From Deltaproteobacteria bacterium (GTDB taxonomy: Bacteria; Desulfobacterota; Desulfobacteria; Desulfobacterales; SURF-7): a stretch of 5,805 nt of DNA. Below are positions 5,772 to 5,805 of the stretch, one piece after another. Each line of letters begins with the position of its first letter. Positions within the stretch are counted from its first letter, which is position 1. Location: contig JAFDJC010000324.1 of assembly GCA_019307665.1 (NCBI GenBank), positions 1 to 5,805 of the forward strand, read 5' to 3'. Both the position numbers and the translations under genes were made by a program. Below the pieces are notes generated by a model. It had not been told where the DNA came from. It made no database searches and worked only from the letters and a program-made list of their open reading frames with translations.

Positions 5772-5805
5772 ATGTTAAGAACCCTAAGAGCTCGCGCAAA
5801 TATAA
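5772..5805 (+). CDS. Possible start of a further gene, cut by the window edge
   Basis: ATG at 5772 opens a frame of eleven codons (MLRTLRARANI) that runs off the window. There is no good ribosome-binding site ahead of it and only a poor promoter match, so this may be chance. Confidence 0.15.
   Translation, partial: MLRTLRARANI

Noticed and set aside
1..5805. CRISPR array or defence cluster
   Set aside because: No regularly spaced direct repeats and no cas, nuclease or toxin-antitoxin-like genes were seen; the two direct repeats flank a gene and are too far apart and diverged.

Overview
The window reads like chromosomal DNA from a free-living Gram-negative bacterium. The gene styles (an HD-GYP signalling protein, a two-domain RND exporter, a cpYpsA-DUF6794 protein) and a palindrome built of GGTTCA units remind me of sulfate-reducing Desulfobacterota. 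That assignment is an impression from memory, not a demonstrated placement. No rRNA, tRNA, CRISPR array, transposase or known riboswitch was seen.

Layout. Positions 2-169 are the 3' end of a plus-strand gene ending in a TPR-like helix pair. An AT-rich gap (170-412) holds a sigma-54-like promoter and two short perfect dyads. They lie ahead of a 464-residue c-di-GMP phosphodiesterase-type HD-GYP protein (413-1807) whose metal-binding histidines and aspartates are kept but whose GYP loop is altered. This gene converges on a 757-residue, 12-helix RND/MMPL-type inner-membrane exporter on the minus strand (4212-1939, GTG start with a good ribosome-binding site). A large GGTTCA/TGAACC palindrome sits between the two and includes the HD-GYP stop codon. 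A divergent spacer (4213-4521) leads to a plus-strand gene of 264 residues (4522-5316). It joins an N-terminal cpYpsA SLOG-type nucleotide-binding domain to a C-terminal DUF6794-like domain. The last 489 bases carry no convincing complete gene. They hold a GC-rich hairpin and a roughly 297-base element built around a 38-base inverted repeat (37 of 38 matching).

How it fits together. The HD-GYP protein and the RND exporter look like independent, separately transcribed housekeeping or accessory genes, and nothing in the window links them functionally. The most notable unit is the cpYpsA-DUF6794 gene. It stands alone between two directly repeated ~60-base segments (4244-4303 and 5429-5488, 46 of 60 matching without gaps), and the downstream copy forms the left edge of the inverted-repeat element. 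This suggests, but does not prove, that the gene moved or was bracketed by a small non-autonomous repeat family. No complete novel multi-gene system is evident. The repeat-flanked SLOG-fusion gene and the inverted-repeat element are the best leads.
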